DNA of 64,000 bases, from assembly GCA_963728125.1 (NCBI GenBank), contig CAVSIZ010000010.1, positions 186,001 through 250,000 on the forward strand, read 5' to 3'. This DNA comes from CAWDCV01 sp963728125. GTDB lineage: Bacteria; Actinomycetota; Actinomycetes; CAWDCV01. Every line of letters begins with the position of its first letter. Position 1 is the first letter of the stretch. The notes under the pieces are model-generated. The model saw only the letters and a program-made list of their open reading frames with translations, searched no databases and was not told the origin of the DNA. This document shows positions 53,638 to 62,480 of this stretch, in pieces. A program made the translations under genes and the position numbers.

Positions 53638-54440
53638 TGTCGGTCGGGGCGCACGGAGCGCTCCGTTCCGACCCCATCGACGAGCGCGTCAGCCGCTTAC
53701 ACCGCGTGCCGTTCGTCCTTGCGTTAGCGGCGATCGGCTGTCAGATCGCGTACCCGCTGGCGTCTGATGATGCATTGCGCGCGCGACTCACAGTAGGCAC
53801 CGTGATCGTGTTCTTCCTCGCGGTGGTGTCGTCGGCGGCCGTCGCGCACGGCATCCGGACGGCACTGGTGCTCGTCGGCGTTGCCGGCGGCGCTGGGTTC
53901 ATCGCCGAGGCCATCGGGGTGGCGACCGATTTCCCGTTCGGCAGCTACGTGTACGACGACGCCCTCGGGCCTGCCGTCCTCGGCGTCCCGCTGGTGATCC
54001 CACTCGCGTGGACGATGATGGCGTACCCCGCGCTGCTGGTTGGCCGCCGTCTCACCCGCCGGTACGTGCCGATCGTCGGCGGCTGGGCGCTCGCGTCCTG
54101 GGACGTGTTCCTCGATCCGCAAATGGTGGCCGCCGGATTCTGGCGCTGGGAGGACGTGGGCACTGAGCTGCCCGGCGTTCCCGGCATCCCGGTGACCAAC
54201 TTCCTGGGCTGGGCGATGGTCTCCGTCCTCGTCGTGGGACTACTCCACGTGCTGATTCCGCGCCATGTCACCCGCAGCGATGAGACCGTCCCGGCGCTGC
54301 TGTACCTGTGGACGTTCGCCTCCCAGGTCCTCGCGAACGCCGTGTTCTTCGGGCGGCCCTGGGTCGCGCTCGTCGGCGGGGTCGCGATGGGTGTGGTGGC
54401 GGTGCCGTACGCACTCGCCTTCTGGCGTCACCGGACATGA
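53637..54440 (+). CDS. cruF: CruF-like carotenoid biosynthesis protein (DUF422)
   Basis: 267 residues, about seven membrane segments. GGAGFIAEAIGVATDFPFGSYVYDD, GVPLVIPLAWTMMAYPAL and ASWDVFLDPQMVAAGFWRW are DUF422/CruF motifs; family members hydrate the psi end of acyclic carotenoids (1',2'-hydratase, bisanhydrobacterioruberin hydratase). Translationally coupled to the PLDc_N gene before it and the glycosyltransferase after it (ATGA), which supports a carotenoid-glycoside pathway. Confidence 0.88.
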   Translation: MSVGAHGALRSDPIDERVSRLHRVPFVLALAAIGCQIAYPLASDDALRARLTVGTVIVFFLAVVSSAAVAHGIRTALVLVGVAGGAGFIAEAIGVATDFPFGSYVYDDALGPAVLGVPLVIPLAWTMMAYPALLVGRRLTRRYVPIVGGWALASWDVFLDPQMVAAGFWRWEDVGTELPGVPGIPVTNFLGWAMVSVLVVGLLHVLIPRHVTRSDETVPALLYLWTFASQVLANAVFFGRPWVALVGGVAMGVVAVPYALAFWRHRT

Positions 54441-55543
54441 ACAGACTGCTCGACGGCCTGGTCAGACTCGGCACAGCGGGCGCGATCCTCGCCACCGCGC
54501 ACACCATCTACAACCTGCATCGGTTACGGCGACCTCCGGTCGATCCCCCACCGGCTCACGAGCCTGTCTCGGTGCTGCTGCCCGTGCGAGACGAGGCTCA
54601 CCGAGTCGAAGCGTGCCTGCGGACCCTGATGACGCAGCGCGGGGTGGCGGACCTCGAGATCCTCGTCTTGGACGACCAGTCGAGCGACGCGACCCTCGAC
54701 ATCGCGCGGGCCACGGCGGGGGATGATCCGCGGGTCCGGATCTGGAGCGGCGATCCCCTTCCGGCTGGATGGCTTGGCAAGCCGCACGCCTGCCACCAGT
54801 TGGCGACCGCCGCCCGCGGCTCGGTGTTCGTGTTCGTGGACGCCGATGTCCTGTTGGGACCCGACGCAGTCGCAGCGACTGTCTCGTTGCTGCGCACGGC
54901 CGGGCTCGACCTGGTCTGTCCCTACCCGCGTCAGCTCGCCGAGGCGATGGGTCCGCGCCTGATCCAGCCGTTGCTGCAGTGGTCGTGGCTGACGTTCCTG
55001 CCGCTGAGGCTGGCCGAGCGCTCCCCTCGTCCGTCGCTCACCGCCGCGAATGGGCAGCTCCTGGCGGTCGACGCCGGGACGTACGTGCGCTGCGGCGGTC
55101 ATGCCGCCGTCCGGGCGGACGTGCTGGAGGACATCGGTCTGCTCCGCGCGATCAAGGCCGTCGGCGGGCGAGGCGCTGTGGCCGACGGCACATCGATCGC
55201 CACCTGCCGCATGTACGACGACTGGCCCTCGACTCGCGACGGCTACACCAAGTCGTTGTGGGCCGCATTCGGCTCTCCTGCCGGCGCCGCCGCCGTCGTG
55301 ACACTGCTTGTCGCCTGCTATGTCGCGCCGCCGGTCGCAGCACTACGCGGATCCCGGATCGGGGCGGCCGGCTATGCCGCCGCTGTGCTCGGTCGCGTGC
55401 TCGTCGCACGCCGCGTGGGAGGCCGGCCGTGGCCCGACTCGCTCGCGCATCCGATCTCGATTGGCACCTTCGGATGGCTGACCGCGCAGTCATGGTGGCG
55501 ACGGCAAAATCACCGGCTGACATGGAAGGGCCGCGCTCTGTAA
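54437..55543 (+). CDS. Family 2 glycosyltransferase (CruG-like)
   Basis: 368 residues. VSVLLPVRDEAHRVEACLRTL and DLEILVLDDQSSDATLDIA are the GT-A nucleotide-sugar fold, and FVDADVLLGPDAV carries the DxD metal motif. One N-terminal and one or two C-terminal hydrophobic segments suggest a membrane enzyme. By position after CruF it is a candidate carotenoid 2'-O-glycosyltransferase; sequence alone would also allow other lipid acceptors. Confidence 0.87.
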   Translation: MNRLLDGLVRLGTAGAILATAHTIYNLHRLRRPPVDPPPAHEPVSVLLPVRDEAHRVEACLRTLMTQRGVADLEILVLDDQSSDATLDIARATAGDDPRVRIWSGDPLPAGWLGKPHACHQLATAARGSVFVFVDADVLLGPDAVAATVSLLRTAGLDLVCPYPRQLAEAMGPRLIQPLLQWSWLTFLPLRLAERSPRPSLTAANGQLLAVDAGTYVRCGGHAAVRADVLEDIGLLRAIKAVGGRGAVADGTSIATCRMYDDWPSTRDGYTKSLWAAFGSPAGAAAVVTLLVACYVAPPVAALRGSRIGAAGYAAAVLGRVLVARRVGGRPWPDSLAHPISIGTFGWLTAQSWWRRQNHRLTWKGRAL

Positions 55544-55553
55544 CGTTTTGGTC

Positions 55554-56957
55554 ATGACCGACGCGCACGTCGAGGCGATCCTCGCCCGGCTGCGCCCGAT
55601 GGTCGAGGACCGGCCGGTCATCCTCGCCGGCGGCCCGCTTGCCGGCATGGCGCCCCGACTGAACGCCGTGCGCATCCTCGGCGCTCGGCGGCCCCTGTGC
55701 GTGGCGTTCGGACTCGGGACGGGTCCGCTGCCTTCCGAGGAGGAAGCCGAGCGCTTCGTCGTACCGCAGCAGGAACAGCCGCTGCTCGAGTCGATCTACG
55801 AGGAGATGCGACTGCTCGCCGACCCGCCGCCCGACCTTCGCGCCGCACTGGACGCGTACGACCCGCAGTGCCAGGCGGTCGTCCTCGCCGGTCCCTTCAT
55901 GACGTCGGGTGACCTCGCTGGCCGCCCGGTGCTCGATGGTCGGCGGCCCGCCTGGGAGGCGCTCGAGGACAAGACCCAGTCGGAGGCGCTGTGGGACGGC
56001 GCCGGCATCGAGCGCGCGCCCAGCCTGGTCGTACCAGCGACCGAGTCACGGCTGCGAACCGCAGCTCGAGAGCTCGACAGGGGCGACGGCACGGTCTGGG
56101 CGGGCGACGCTCGGGAAGGCTTCAACGGTGGGTCGGAGTTCGTCCGCCACGTGGTGAACTCCGCTGACGAGTCCGCGGCCGTCGACTTCTTCACCGCGCA
56201 CTGCGATCGCGTCCGAGTGATGCCGTTCCTCGACGGCATCCCGACCAGCATCCACGGCCTGGTGTTTCCGGACGGCGTCGCTGTGTTCCGGCCAGTCGAG
56301 ATGGTGATCCTGCGCCGGCCGTCGGACGGGCCGAGCGGATTCGTCGTCGGCGGCCTGTCAACCTGGTGGGATCCGCCGCCCGCCGACCGCGAGGAGATGC
56401 GCGCCAGCGCGCGCCGGGTCGGCCACTACCTGCGGGACACGGTGGACTACCGCGGCGGGTTCAGCCTCGACGGCATCCTGACCCGCGATGGGTTCCGCCC
56501 CACCGAGGTGAATCCCCGCTTCTCGTCCGGGCTGGTGACACTCGTCCGCAGTCTGCCCGACCTGCCGCTCATCGCCATCCAGTGCGCGCTGGTGTCGGAA
56601 GCCGATCCTGGCGTCACCGCGGACGAGCTGGAAGGTCTCGTCGTCAGCGCGGCCGACAAGCGGCGGTACGGCGCCGCCGCGACCCTGACGACCGCCGTTC
56701 ATCCACGAGAGACCGACGCGCGCCGCGTGGTTCTCGACGGCCAGCGCTACCGAGTGGCGCGGGACGGCGAGCCCGACCACGGCACGCTCTCGCTCGGACC
56801 CTCGGCGGTGGGCGGCCTGGTCCGACTCGACCCTGACCCGGCGCAGCTGCGCCCGGGCACGTCCCTTGCGCCGTACGCGGTCGCCGCTTTCGCGCTTGCC
56901 GACGAGATCTGGGGTACGGCAATCGGCCCGGCGCTTCCGGCTCCTTCGCTGCGCTAA
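55554..56957 (+). CDS. ATP-grasp-like protein of unknown function in the carotenoid cluster
   Basis: 467 residues, not assigned to a named family. Features suggesting an ATP-grasp ligase: GRRPAWEALEDKTQSEALW with a preceding small domain, VWAGDAREGFNGGSEFVRHV as a glycine loop, VMPFLDGIPTSIHGLVFPDG, and the late GFRPTEVNPRFSSGL motif, like the metal-binding Glu-x-Asn of carboxylate-amine ligases. Start ATG 55554 is 10 nt after the glycosyltransferase stop; a TTG at 55548 is possible. No Shine-Dalgarno is seen. Its place in the operon implies a tailoring step or cofactor reaction, which is inference. Confidence 0.6.
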   Translation: MTDAHVEAILARLRPMVEDRPVILAGGPLAGMAPRLNAVRILGARRPLCVAFGLGTGPLPSEEEAERFVVPQQEQPLLESIYEEMRLLADPPPDLRAALDAYDPQCQAVVLAGPFMTSGDLAGRPVLDGRRPAWEALEDKTQSEALWDGAGIERAPSLVVPATESRLRTAARELDRGDGTVWAGDAREGFNGGSEFVRHVVNSADESAAVDFFTAHCDRVRVMPFLDGIPTSIHGLVFPDGVAVFRPVEMVILRRPSDGPSGFVVGGLSTWWDPPPADREEMRASARRVGHYLRDTVDYRGGFSLDGILTRDGFRPTEVNPRFSSGLVTLVRSLPDLPLIAIQCALVSEADPGVTADELEGLVVSAADKRRYGAAATLTTAVHPRETDARRVVLDGQRYRVARDGEPDHGTLSLGPSAVGGLVRLDPDPAQLRPGTSLAPYAVAAFALADEIWGTAIGPALPAPSLR

Positions 56958-56993
56958 CGCAGCCTCGGCTGACACGACTTAGGCTCGCCGACC

Positions 56994-58485
56994 GTGGCAC
57001 GCGTGGTCGTTGTCGGCGCCGGCATGGGCGGGCTGGCCGTCGCCGCTCGGCTGGCGCGGTTACGCCATGACGTCACCTTGCTCGAGCAAGCGCCCATCGT
57101 CGGCGGGAAGCTCGGCACCTACACGCGCGACGGCTTCACCTTCGACACCGGGCCGTCGCTGCTCACGTTGCCGGCGGTCTATCGCGACCTGTTTCGCAAG
57201 ACCGGGCGCCCGCTCGAAGACGTCCTCGAGCTGACGCCGGTCGACCCGGTCGCGCGCTACCGCTTTCCCGACGGCACCTGGGTCGACGTGCCCAACGCAT
57301 CCCGCCGAGCCGTCGCCGCGACATTTGGCGAAGCGTTCGGCGGCTCTGCCGGCGAGGACTGGAGCCGATTCCTCGATCGAGCGGGTCGCATCTGGCAGGC
57401 CACTCGCGGCCCGTTCCTCGAGTCACCGCTCGATGGACCCCGTGACCTGCTGCGGCAGTCGCGCCGCGTCGGCGACCTGCGCACGATCGCACCGTGGGCG
57501 ACGCTGCGTGGGCTGGGTCGCCAGTACCTGCGCGACCCGCGGTTGCGCATGTTCCTCGACCGCTACGCGACGTACACCGGCTCGGATCCGCGCCGGGCGC
57601 CGGCCGCCCTGGCCGTGGTTCCGTACGTCGAGCAGACGTTCGGCGCCTGGTACGTGCCGGGCGGACTGCGACGATTGGGCGACGCGCTCCTGACGCGCTG
57701 CCAGGACCGCGGCGTACGGGTGTGCACAGGTGCCGAGGTCGTCGAGGTGACGCTGTCCGGCGGCGCGCGTCGACGGGGTGGCGCTCGTCGACGGCTCCCG
57801 GATCGACGCCGACGTCGTGGTGTCCGACGCGGACGCGACGCATCTGTATCGCGACCTGGTGACCTCACCGCTGGCAAGCGCTGCCCGCGGCCGGTTGCGG
57901 CGCGCTACCCCGTCGCTGTCCGGCTTCGTGCTGCTGCTGGCCCTCAACGGAAGGACGCCGGGGCTGCGCCATCACACGGTGCTGTTTCCCGAGGACTACG
58001 ACGCGGAGTTCAACGCCATCTTCGGCCGCGCGGCATCGCCGGTCGACGAGCCGACGGTGTACGTCGCGGCGCCTGACGACTCGGCGCTGCGTCCCGATGA
58101 CGCGTGCGAGGCATGGTTCGTGCTGGTGAATGCGCCACGCCACGGTTCCGGTCCCGGATGCGTCGACTGGAATGCGGCGGGTCTGCGCGATTCGTACGCC
58201 GATCGCATCCTCGCGGTGATGGCACGTCGCGGACTGGACGTCCGCGACCGGGTGCGGTGGCGCGAGATCCGTACTCCGGCCGACCTCGAACGCCTGACGC
58301 GCTCGCCGGGCGGCGCGATCTACGGCACGTCGTCCAACGGGGCGCGGGCGGCGTTCCTGCGCCCCGCGAACAGGTCACCGGTGCCCGGGCTGTTCCTGGT
58401 CGGCGGCTCGGCGCATCCAGGCGGCGGACTGCCGCTCGTGGGCCTGTCCGCCGCGATCGTCGCCGACCTCATCGGCCGCGCCTGA
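56994..58485 (+). CDS. CrtI/CrtD-type carotenoid desaturase, interrupted by a 1-nt frameshift
   Basis: FAD-dependent phytoene-desaturase-family protein. Frame 1 from GTG 56994 has the dinucleotide fold VVVVGAGMGGLAVAARLARL and FTFDTGPSLLTLPAVY. It is correct to about codon 253, then breaks. From about 57763 the second frame carries VALVDGSRIDADVVVSDADA and ends with VGGSAHPGGGLPLVGLSAAI, the CrtI/CrtD C-terminal signature. One extra G in the run GGCGGCGCGC (57757-57766) explains the shift. Restored length about 496, normal for the family. Whether it is a 3,4-desaturase (CrtD) or a second CrtI is undecided. Confidence 0.85.
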
Positions 58486-58500
58486 GTGAGCCCCAAAGGT

Positions 58501-58577
58501 CGCAACGATCATGGAGCGATCCCAGGAAACGCCGTCAGGAAGCGCGCATTGCGGTGGATCCGCCCATGATCGTTGCG
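58501..58577. repeat. Inverted repeat, GCAACGATCATG family, copy 1
   Basis: Perfect 14-bp arms CGCAACGATCATGG (58501-58514) and CCATGATCGTTGCG (58564-58577), 49-nt loop. It lies between the convergent ends of the desaturase and VOC genes; a second copy is at 59020-59085 on the other side of the VOC gene. It may be a bidirectional terminator or a dispersed palindromic element. Confidence 0.85.
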
Positions 58578-58588
58578 GTGTGACGCGA

Positions 58589-59008
58589 TCAGCCGCTCTG
58601 GAGCTCCTCGAAGATCGTGATCTGCAGATCTGCTGGCGCCGACAGCCGCGAGTTGAGCGACTGCCACGGCGTCACGGTCGGTGCCGCGATCAGCTCCGCA
58701 CCGCCCGACACCAGGGCCTCGGTCGTCGCCCGAGCGTCAGCCACCTCGAATGCCACGCGCAGTCGCGGACTTACCCGCCGTCCGACTTCGACGTCGTCGA
58801 TCATCGCGACCTGAGCGGGATTGGACAGCTCGAGGGTGGCCCGGCCGACGTCGAGGATGGTCACCTTCTCGCCCTCGTCGCCGTGGACGACGAGCTCCTC
58901 GCGGGCGCCGAGGACGTCGCGGTAGAAGGCCACCGCCTCGTCGTAGTCGGCCGTCTCCACGACGAGCCGCATCTGCAGCACCCGCCCCGCCGACTCTGCT
59001 GACTCCAT
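58589..59008 (-). CDS. VOC-family protein
   Basis: 139 residues, one VOC domain: MRLVVETADYDEAVAFYRDVLG and VRVAFEVADARATTEAL-type second half with LQITIFEEL near the end giving a metal-ligand Glu. ATG 59008 has GGAGGTGGGG upstream. It is flanked on both sides by copies of the GCAACGATCATG inverted repeat, the right-hand copy ending just before its ribosome-binding site. Substrate unknown. Confidence 0.87.
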   Translation of the reverse strand: MESAESAGRVLQMRLVVETADYDEAVAFYRDVLGAREELVVHGDEGEKVTILDVGRATLELSNPAQVAMIDDVEVGRRVSPRLRVAFEVADARATTEALVSGGAELIAAPTVTPWQSLNSRLSAPADLQITIFEELQSG

Positions 59009-59019
59009 GCCCCACCTCC

Positions 59020-59085
59020 GCAACGATCATGAGCCCTACTTGCACGACACCCCGCGCCGAGCTCCGATTTGCTCGTGATCGTTGC
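59020..59085. repeat. Inverted repeat, GCAACGATCATG family, copy 2
   Basis: Arms GCAACGATCATGAG (59020-59033) and CTCGTGATCGTTGC (59072-59085) match at 13 of 14 positions, 38-nt loop. It fills the gap between the divergent-side end of the CDP-alcohol phosphotransferase gene and the start of the VOC gene. Confidence 0.85.
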
Positions 59086-59097
59086 AGGAGGAGGCTG

Positions 59098-59760
59098 CTA
59101 GCGGAGGAGGCGGCGGACGACGACGAGGAGCTGGGTGAAGCCGACGACGCCGAGCCCGATCCAGGCGGCCGCGGCAGCCGTCGCAGCCTCGTCCGCGTAC
59201 GCAGGGAACAGCCCGCCGGCGAGCAGGAACATCGCGGTGACCGTCACCCGGGTCGGCCGCTCCCAGATGGTGACGACGCCGATCTCTCCCATGCCGGCGT
59301 TGCCCGCCCGTGCGCGCAGGTACTCCTGCAGCAGCATCAGCACCCCACCGACGACGCACAGCGCCGCCGGTGCACCGACTACCCACAACGCCACCAGGTA
59401 GAGCGCGTCCGACACCCGGTCGACCACTGAGTCAAGGACGTACCCGAACCGTGTCGCCCGGTCGGTGAGTACGGCCACGGCACCGTCGATGTTGTCGGCC
59501 ACCCCGCTCACGGCGGTGATCACCGCGGCGAGCAACAGCCAGCGCCCCTCCTGCGCGGCGACAAGGACGAGCAGCGCGCTGATCAGCAGACCGCCGAGCG
59601 TCAAGACGTCCGGAGGTACGCGCGCCAGCGCGAACGGCCGGGCGAGGACATACGTCATCCCCAGGTATCCCGAGATGAGGCGCGACGCGCGCGGGTCGAA
59701 GTCGCCATGCAACGTCGACCACCGGGCCAGGTAGCCCTCCCGATCGGGGAGAACCGTCAC
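59098..59760 (-). CDS. CDP-alcohol phosphatidyltransferase-family membrane protein with altered motif
   Basis: 220 residues, about five membrane segments. The CDP-alcohol phosphotransferase motif D-x2-D-G-x2-A-R-x8-G-x3-D-x3-D is present from Asp89 to Asp114, but the invariant Arg is Val97 (DNIDGAVAV). All four aspartates remain. Such enzymes make phosphatidylinositol-phosphate, cardiolipin or other phosphodiesters; the product here is unknown. It overlaps the SIMPL gene start by 4 nt and is cotranscribed with it. Confidence 0.85.
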   Translation of the reverse strand: MTVLPDREGYLARWSTLHGDFDPRASRLISGYLGMTYVLARPFALARVPPDVLTLGGLLISALLVLVAAQEGRWLLLAAVITAVSGVADNIDGAVAVLTDRATRFGYVLDSVVDRVSDALYLVALWVVGAPAALCVVGGVLMLLQEYLRARAGNAGMGEIGVVTIWERPTRVTVTAMFLLAGGLFPAYADEAATAAAAAWIGLGVVGFTQLLVVVRRLLR

Positions 59761-60386
59761 CGGAGCTCCCAGCGCACCTCGACCCTCACCTGGACTTCGG
59801 CCGTGCCCGGCTCGATCGGGACGGACGCCTCTGCGGCGGCCATCGCCAGCCGCCCCATCCGCGGGATGACGCCTGGTGATGACAGCGCTTCCTCGACCGA
59901 TTGCACCGCACCCAGAGTCGCACCGGCGAGCTCCGCATACTGCGCCGCGCGTGCCCTGGCCTCCTCGAACGCGGCCGCCCGGGCCTGCACGTCAAGCGCT
60001 GTCGGGTCGCTGTGCTCGAACGCCACCGAGTCAAGCCGAGCGGTGTCTCCCCCGGCGCGGACGACCTCGGTGACCAGCCGTCCCGCTGCCGAGACATCGC
60101 GAACGGTGGCACGCAACCCCAGCCGGGCCGTAAATCGGGCCCGATGCGCGTCGTGATAGAGGCTCAGCCCGCCGCTGACGAGGTCGTCGGTCGCCACCCC
60201 GGCCCCCGTGAGCACGTCGCGCATCCGGGTGAGGCCAGCCGAGCAGCGGTCCAGCGCCTCCTCGGCGGACGACGCCTCCGCCTCGGCGCCGCACTGCAGG
60301 CGCAGCACGTCGGGAACGCCGGCGGCGCGCCCCACCCCGGCGACCGTGACCGAGCGGACGGGAACATCGGCGTCAGCCACGACCAC
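59757..60386 (-). CDS. SIMPL (DUF541) domain protein
   Basis: 209 residues. SVTVAGVGRAAGVPDVLRL and GVATDDLVSGGLSLYHDA are SIMPL-domain motifs, and the C-terminal EVQVRVEVRWEL is typical. No signal peptide is seen, unlike many periplasmic members, so it may act in the cytoplasm. Start GTG 60386 (or GTG 60380) overlaps the metF stop. Role unknown. Confidence 0.87.
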   Translation of the reverse strand: MVVADADVPVRSVTVAGVGRAAGVPDVLRLQCGAEAEASSAEEALDRCSAGLTRMRDVLTGAGVATDDLVSGGLSLYHDAHRARFTARLGLRATVRDVSAAGRLVTEVVRAGGDTARLDSVAFEHSDPTALDVQARAAAFEEARARAAQYAELAGATLGAVQSVEEALSSPGVIPRMGRLAMAAAEASVPIEPGTAEVQVRVEVRWELR

Positions 60387-61290
60387 TCAGCCCCAGCCCG
60401 GAGTAGATCTCCTGCGTCGCCGTCGAACGGTTGAGCGTGATGAAGTGCAATCCCGGTGCCCCCTCCGCGAGCAGCTTCTCGCACAGCACTGTGGCGACCT
60501 CGATTCCGATGGCTCGGACTGCCGCCGGGTCGTCAGCAACGGCGTACAAGCGCTCGGCTAGGTCGGGCGGGAACGCCGCACCGGACAGCACGGCGAAGCG
60601 CTCGATCTGCCGGATGTTCGTCACCGGCATGATCTCCGGGAGGATCGGTACGTCACAGCCCAGCGCGGTGGCGCGGTCCCGCAACCGTAGATAGTCCTCG
60701 ACGTAGAAGAACATCTGCGTGATCGCAAAGTCGGCGCCCGCCGCGACCTTCTGCGCGAAGTAGCGGGCGTCGGTGTCGTAGTCGAGCGAGCGCGGGTGCT
60801 TCTCCGGAAACGCCGCCACCCCCACGCAGAAGTCACCGGAGGCCTTGACGAGCCGGACGAGCTCCTCGGCGTACTCGAACCCCTCGGGATGGCGAACCCA
60901 CTCCCCCTGCGGGTCCCCGGGCGGGTCGCCGCGCAAGGCGAGCACGTTGCGGATGCCGGCATCGGCAAACTGTCCGACGACCTGGCGCAGCTCGGCCACC
61001 GAGTGGTTGACCGCGGTGAGGTGCCCCACCGGCGTGAGTGTGGTCTCGCTCGCGATGCGGCCGACGATCTCCACAGTGCGGTCGCGGGTCGACCCGCCCG
61101 CGCCGTACGTCACCGAGACGAACGTCGGATGCAGCAATTCGAGCCGGCGCAGGGCGTCCCACAGCTGGCGCTCGCCATCCACCGACCTGGGGGGCATGAA
61201 CTCGAACGAGTACGACCGCTCCCCCGATGCCAGCAGCTCACGGATGGTCGTGACGCGCTGCGGCAGCGTCGACGGGAGACCGAGAGCCAT
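60373..61290 (-). CDS. metF: Methylenetetrahydrofolate reductase
   Basis: 305 residues, FAD-dependent reductase making 5-methyltetrahydrofolate for methionine synthesis. YSFEFMPPRSVDGERQLW, FVSVTYGAGGSTRDRT, VLALRGDPPGD and DFAITQMFFYVEDYLRL are family motifs. Divergent from crtE with 55 bp between start codons, the same arrangement as the mycobacterial metF-like and polyprenyl-synthase pair. Confidence 0.95.
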   Translation of the reverse strand: MALGLPSTLPQRVTTIRELLASGERSYSFEFMPPRSVDGERQLWDALRRLELLHPTFVSVTYGAGGSTRDRTVEIVGRIASETTLTPVGHLTAVNHSVAELRQVVGQFADAGIRNVLALRGDPPGDPQGEWVRHPEGFEYAEELVRLVKASGDFCVGVAAFPEKHPRSLDYDTDARYFAQKVAAGADFAITQMFFYVEDYLRLRDRATALGCDVPILPEIMPVTNIRQIERFAVLSGAAFPPDLAERLYAVADDPAAVRAIGIEVATVLCEKLLAEGAPGLHFITLNRSTATQEIYSGLGLSGRG

Positions 61291-61345
61291 ACCGAAAGGC
61301 TACCGGCGCGCATCCGCGCGCCGGCCGGACTCCGAAAGGCCAATC

Positions 61346-62479
61346 ATGACGACCCGCACTAGCATCCCGCCCATGCCGGAGATCACCACGCGTACCGGCG
61401 CGGTGCTGAGCGAGCGTCGCTCCCCGCTCGATGCCGAGGATCTGCGGGCACGGGTGCAGAAGGTGCTCGACGAGTTCCTCACCCGCCAGGTCGCGGTCCT
61501 GGACGACGTGAGCGGCGACGTCGGGCCGCTGGTCGAGACCCTCACCGACCTGTTGGCGGGTGGGAAGAGGCTGCGGCCGGCGTTCTGCTACTGGGGCTGG
61601 CGCGGAGCGGGCGCCGCAGACGACGCCGCCATCGTGACCGCCGCAACGGCCCTCGAACTCCTCCAGGCGTGCGCGCTCATTCACGACGACGTCATGGACG
61701 GCAGCGACACCCGGCGCGGGCTTCCCTCGGCGCACCGGCGCTTCGCCACGCTGCACCAGCTGGGCGGCTGGCGGGGATCGGCAGAACGATTCGGTACGGG
61801 AGCCGCCATCCTGCTCGGCGACCTCTGCCTGTCGTGGACGGACGAGCTGCTGTACGGCAGCGGCCTGCCGTCAGCCGCCCTCGCCCGGGGGAAGCCGGTC
61901 CTCGACCGCATGCGCACCGAACTGATGGCCGGCCAGTACCTCGATCTGCTCGAGCAGTCGATCGCCAGCGATTCGGTCGAGCGCGCCCTACGCGTCATCC
62001 GCTTCAAGAGCGCGAAGTACACCATCGAGGCACCGCTGCACCTGGGTGCCAGGCTCGCGGGTGCCGGCCCAGACCTGCTGGCGTGCTACTCCGCGTTCGG
62101 GCTGCCGCTCGGGGAGGCCTTCCAGCTACGCGACGACCTGCTGGGCGTCTTCGGCGACCCCAGCGAGACCGGTAAGCCGGCCGGAGACGACCTGCGCGAA
62201 GGAAAGCGGACCGTTCTCATCGCCATCGCTGTCGGCAGGGCAACGAGGGCGCAGGCCGAGGTGATCCAGCGTCACCTCGGCGACGACGACCTCGACACCG
62301 ACGGCGTCGCCCTGCTGCGTTCCGTACTCGAGGAGACCGGCGCCCGAGATGAGGTCGAATCGCTGATCGCGACGACCGCCGCCCAAGCCGTCGCCGCGCT
62401 CGACACGACCATGATCGACGAACCGGCCCGCGAGGTCCTCCGCGCGCTCGCTCACGCGGCAACCTCGCGTTCCGTCTGA
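61346..62479 (+). CDS. crtE: Geranylgeranyl diphosphate synthase (polyprenyl synthetase)
   Basis: 377 residues. First aspartate-rich motif DDVMD (114-118) in LIHDDVMDGSDTRRG, second in FQLRDDLLGVFGDPSETGK, and GGKRLRPAFCYWG at about 72-84. Makes C20 prenyl-PP for phytoene. Start ATG 61346 has AAAGG 6 nt upstream; ATG 61373 is a shorter option. First gene of the crtE-crtI-crtB run. Confidence 0.92.
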   Translation: MTTRTSIPPMPEITTRTGAVLSERRSPLDAEDLRARVQKVLDEFLTRQVAVLDDVSGDVGPLVETLTDLLAGGKRLRPAFCYWGWRGAGAADDAAIVTAATALELLQACALIHDDVMDGSDTRRGLPSAHRRFATLHQLGGWRGSAERFGTGAAILLGDLCLSWTDELLYGSGLPSAALARGKPVLDRMRTELMAGQYLDLLEQSIASDSVERALRVIRFKSAKYTIEAPLHLGARLAGAGPDLLACYSAFGLPLGEAFQLRDDLLGVFGDPSETGKPAGDDLREGKRTVLIAIAVGRATRAQAEVIQRHLGDDDLDTDGVALLRSVLEETGARDEVESLIATTAAQAVAALDTTMIDEPAREVLRALAHAATSRSV

Positions 62480-62480
62480 C

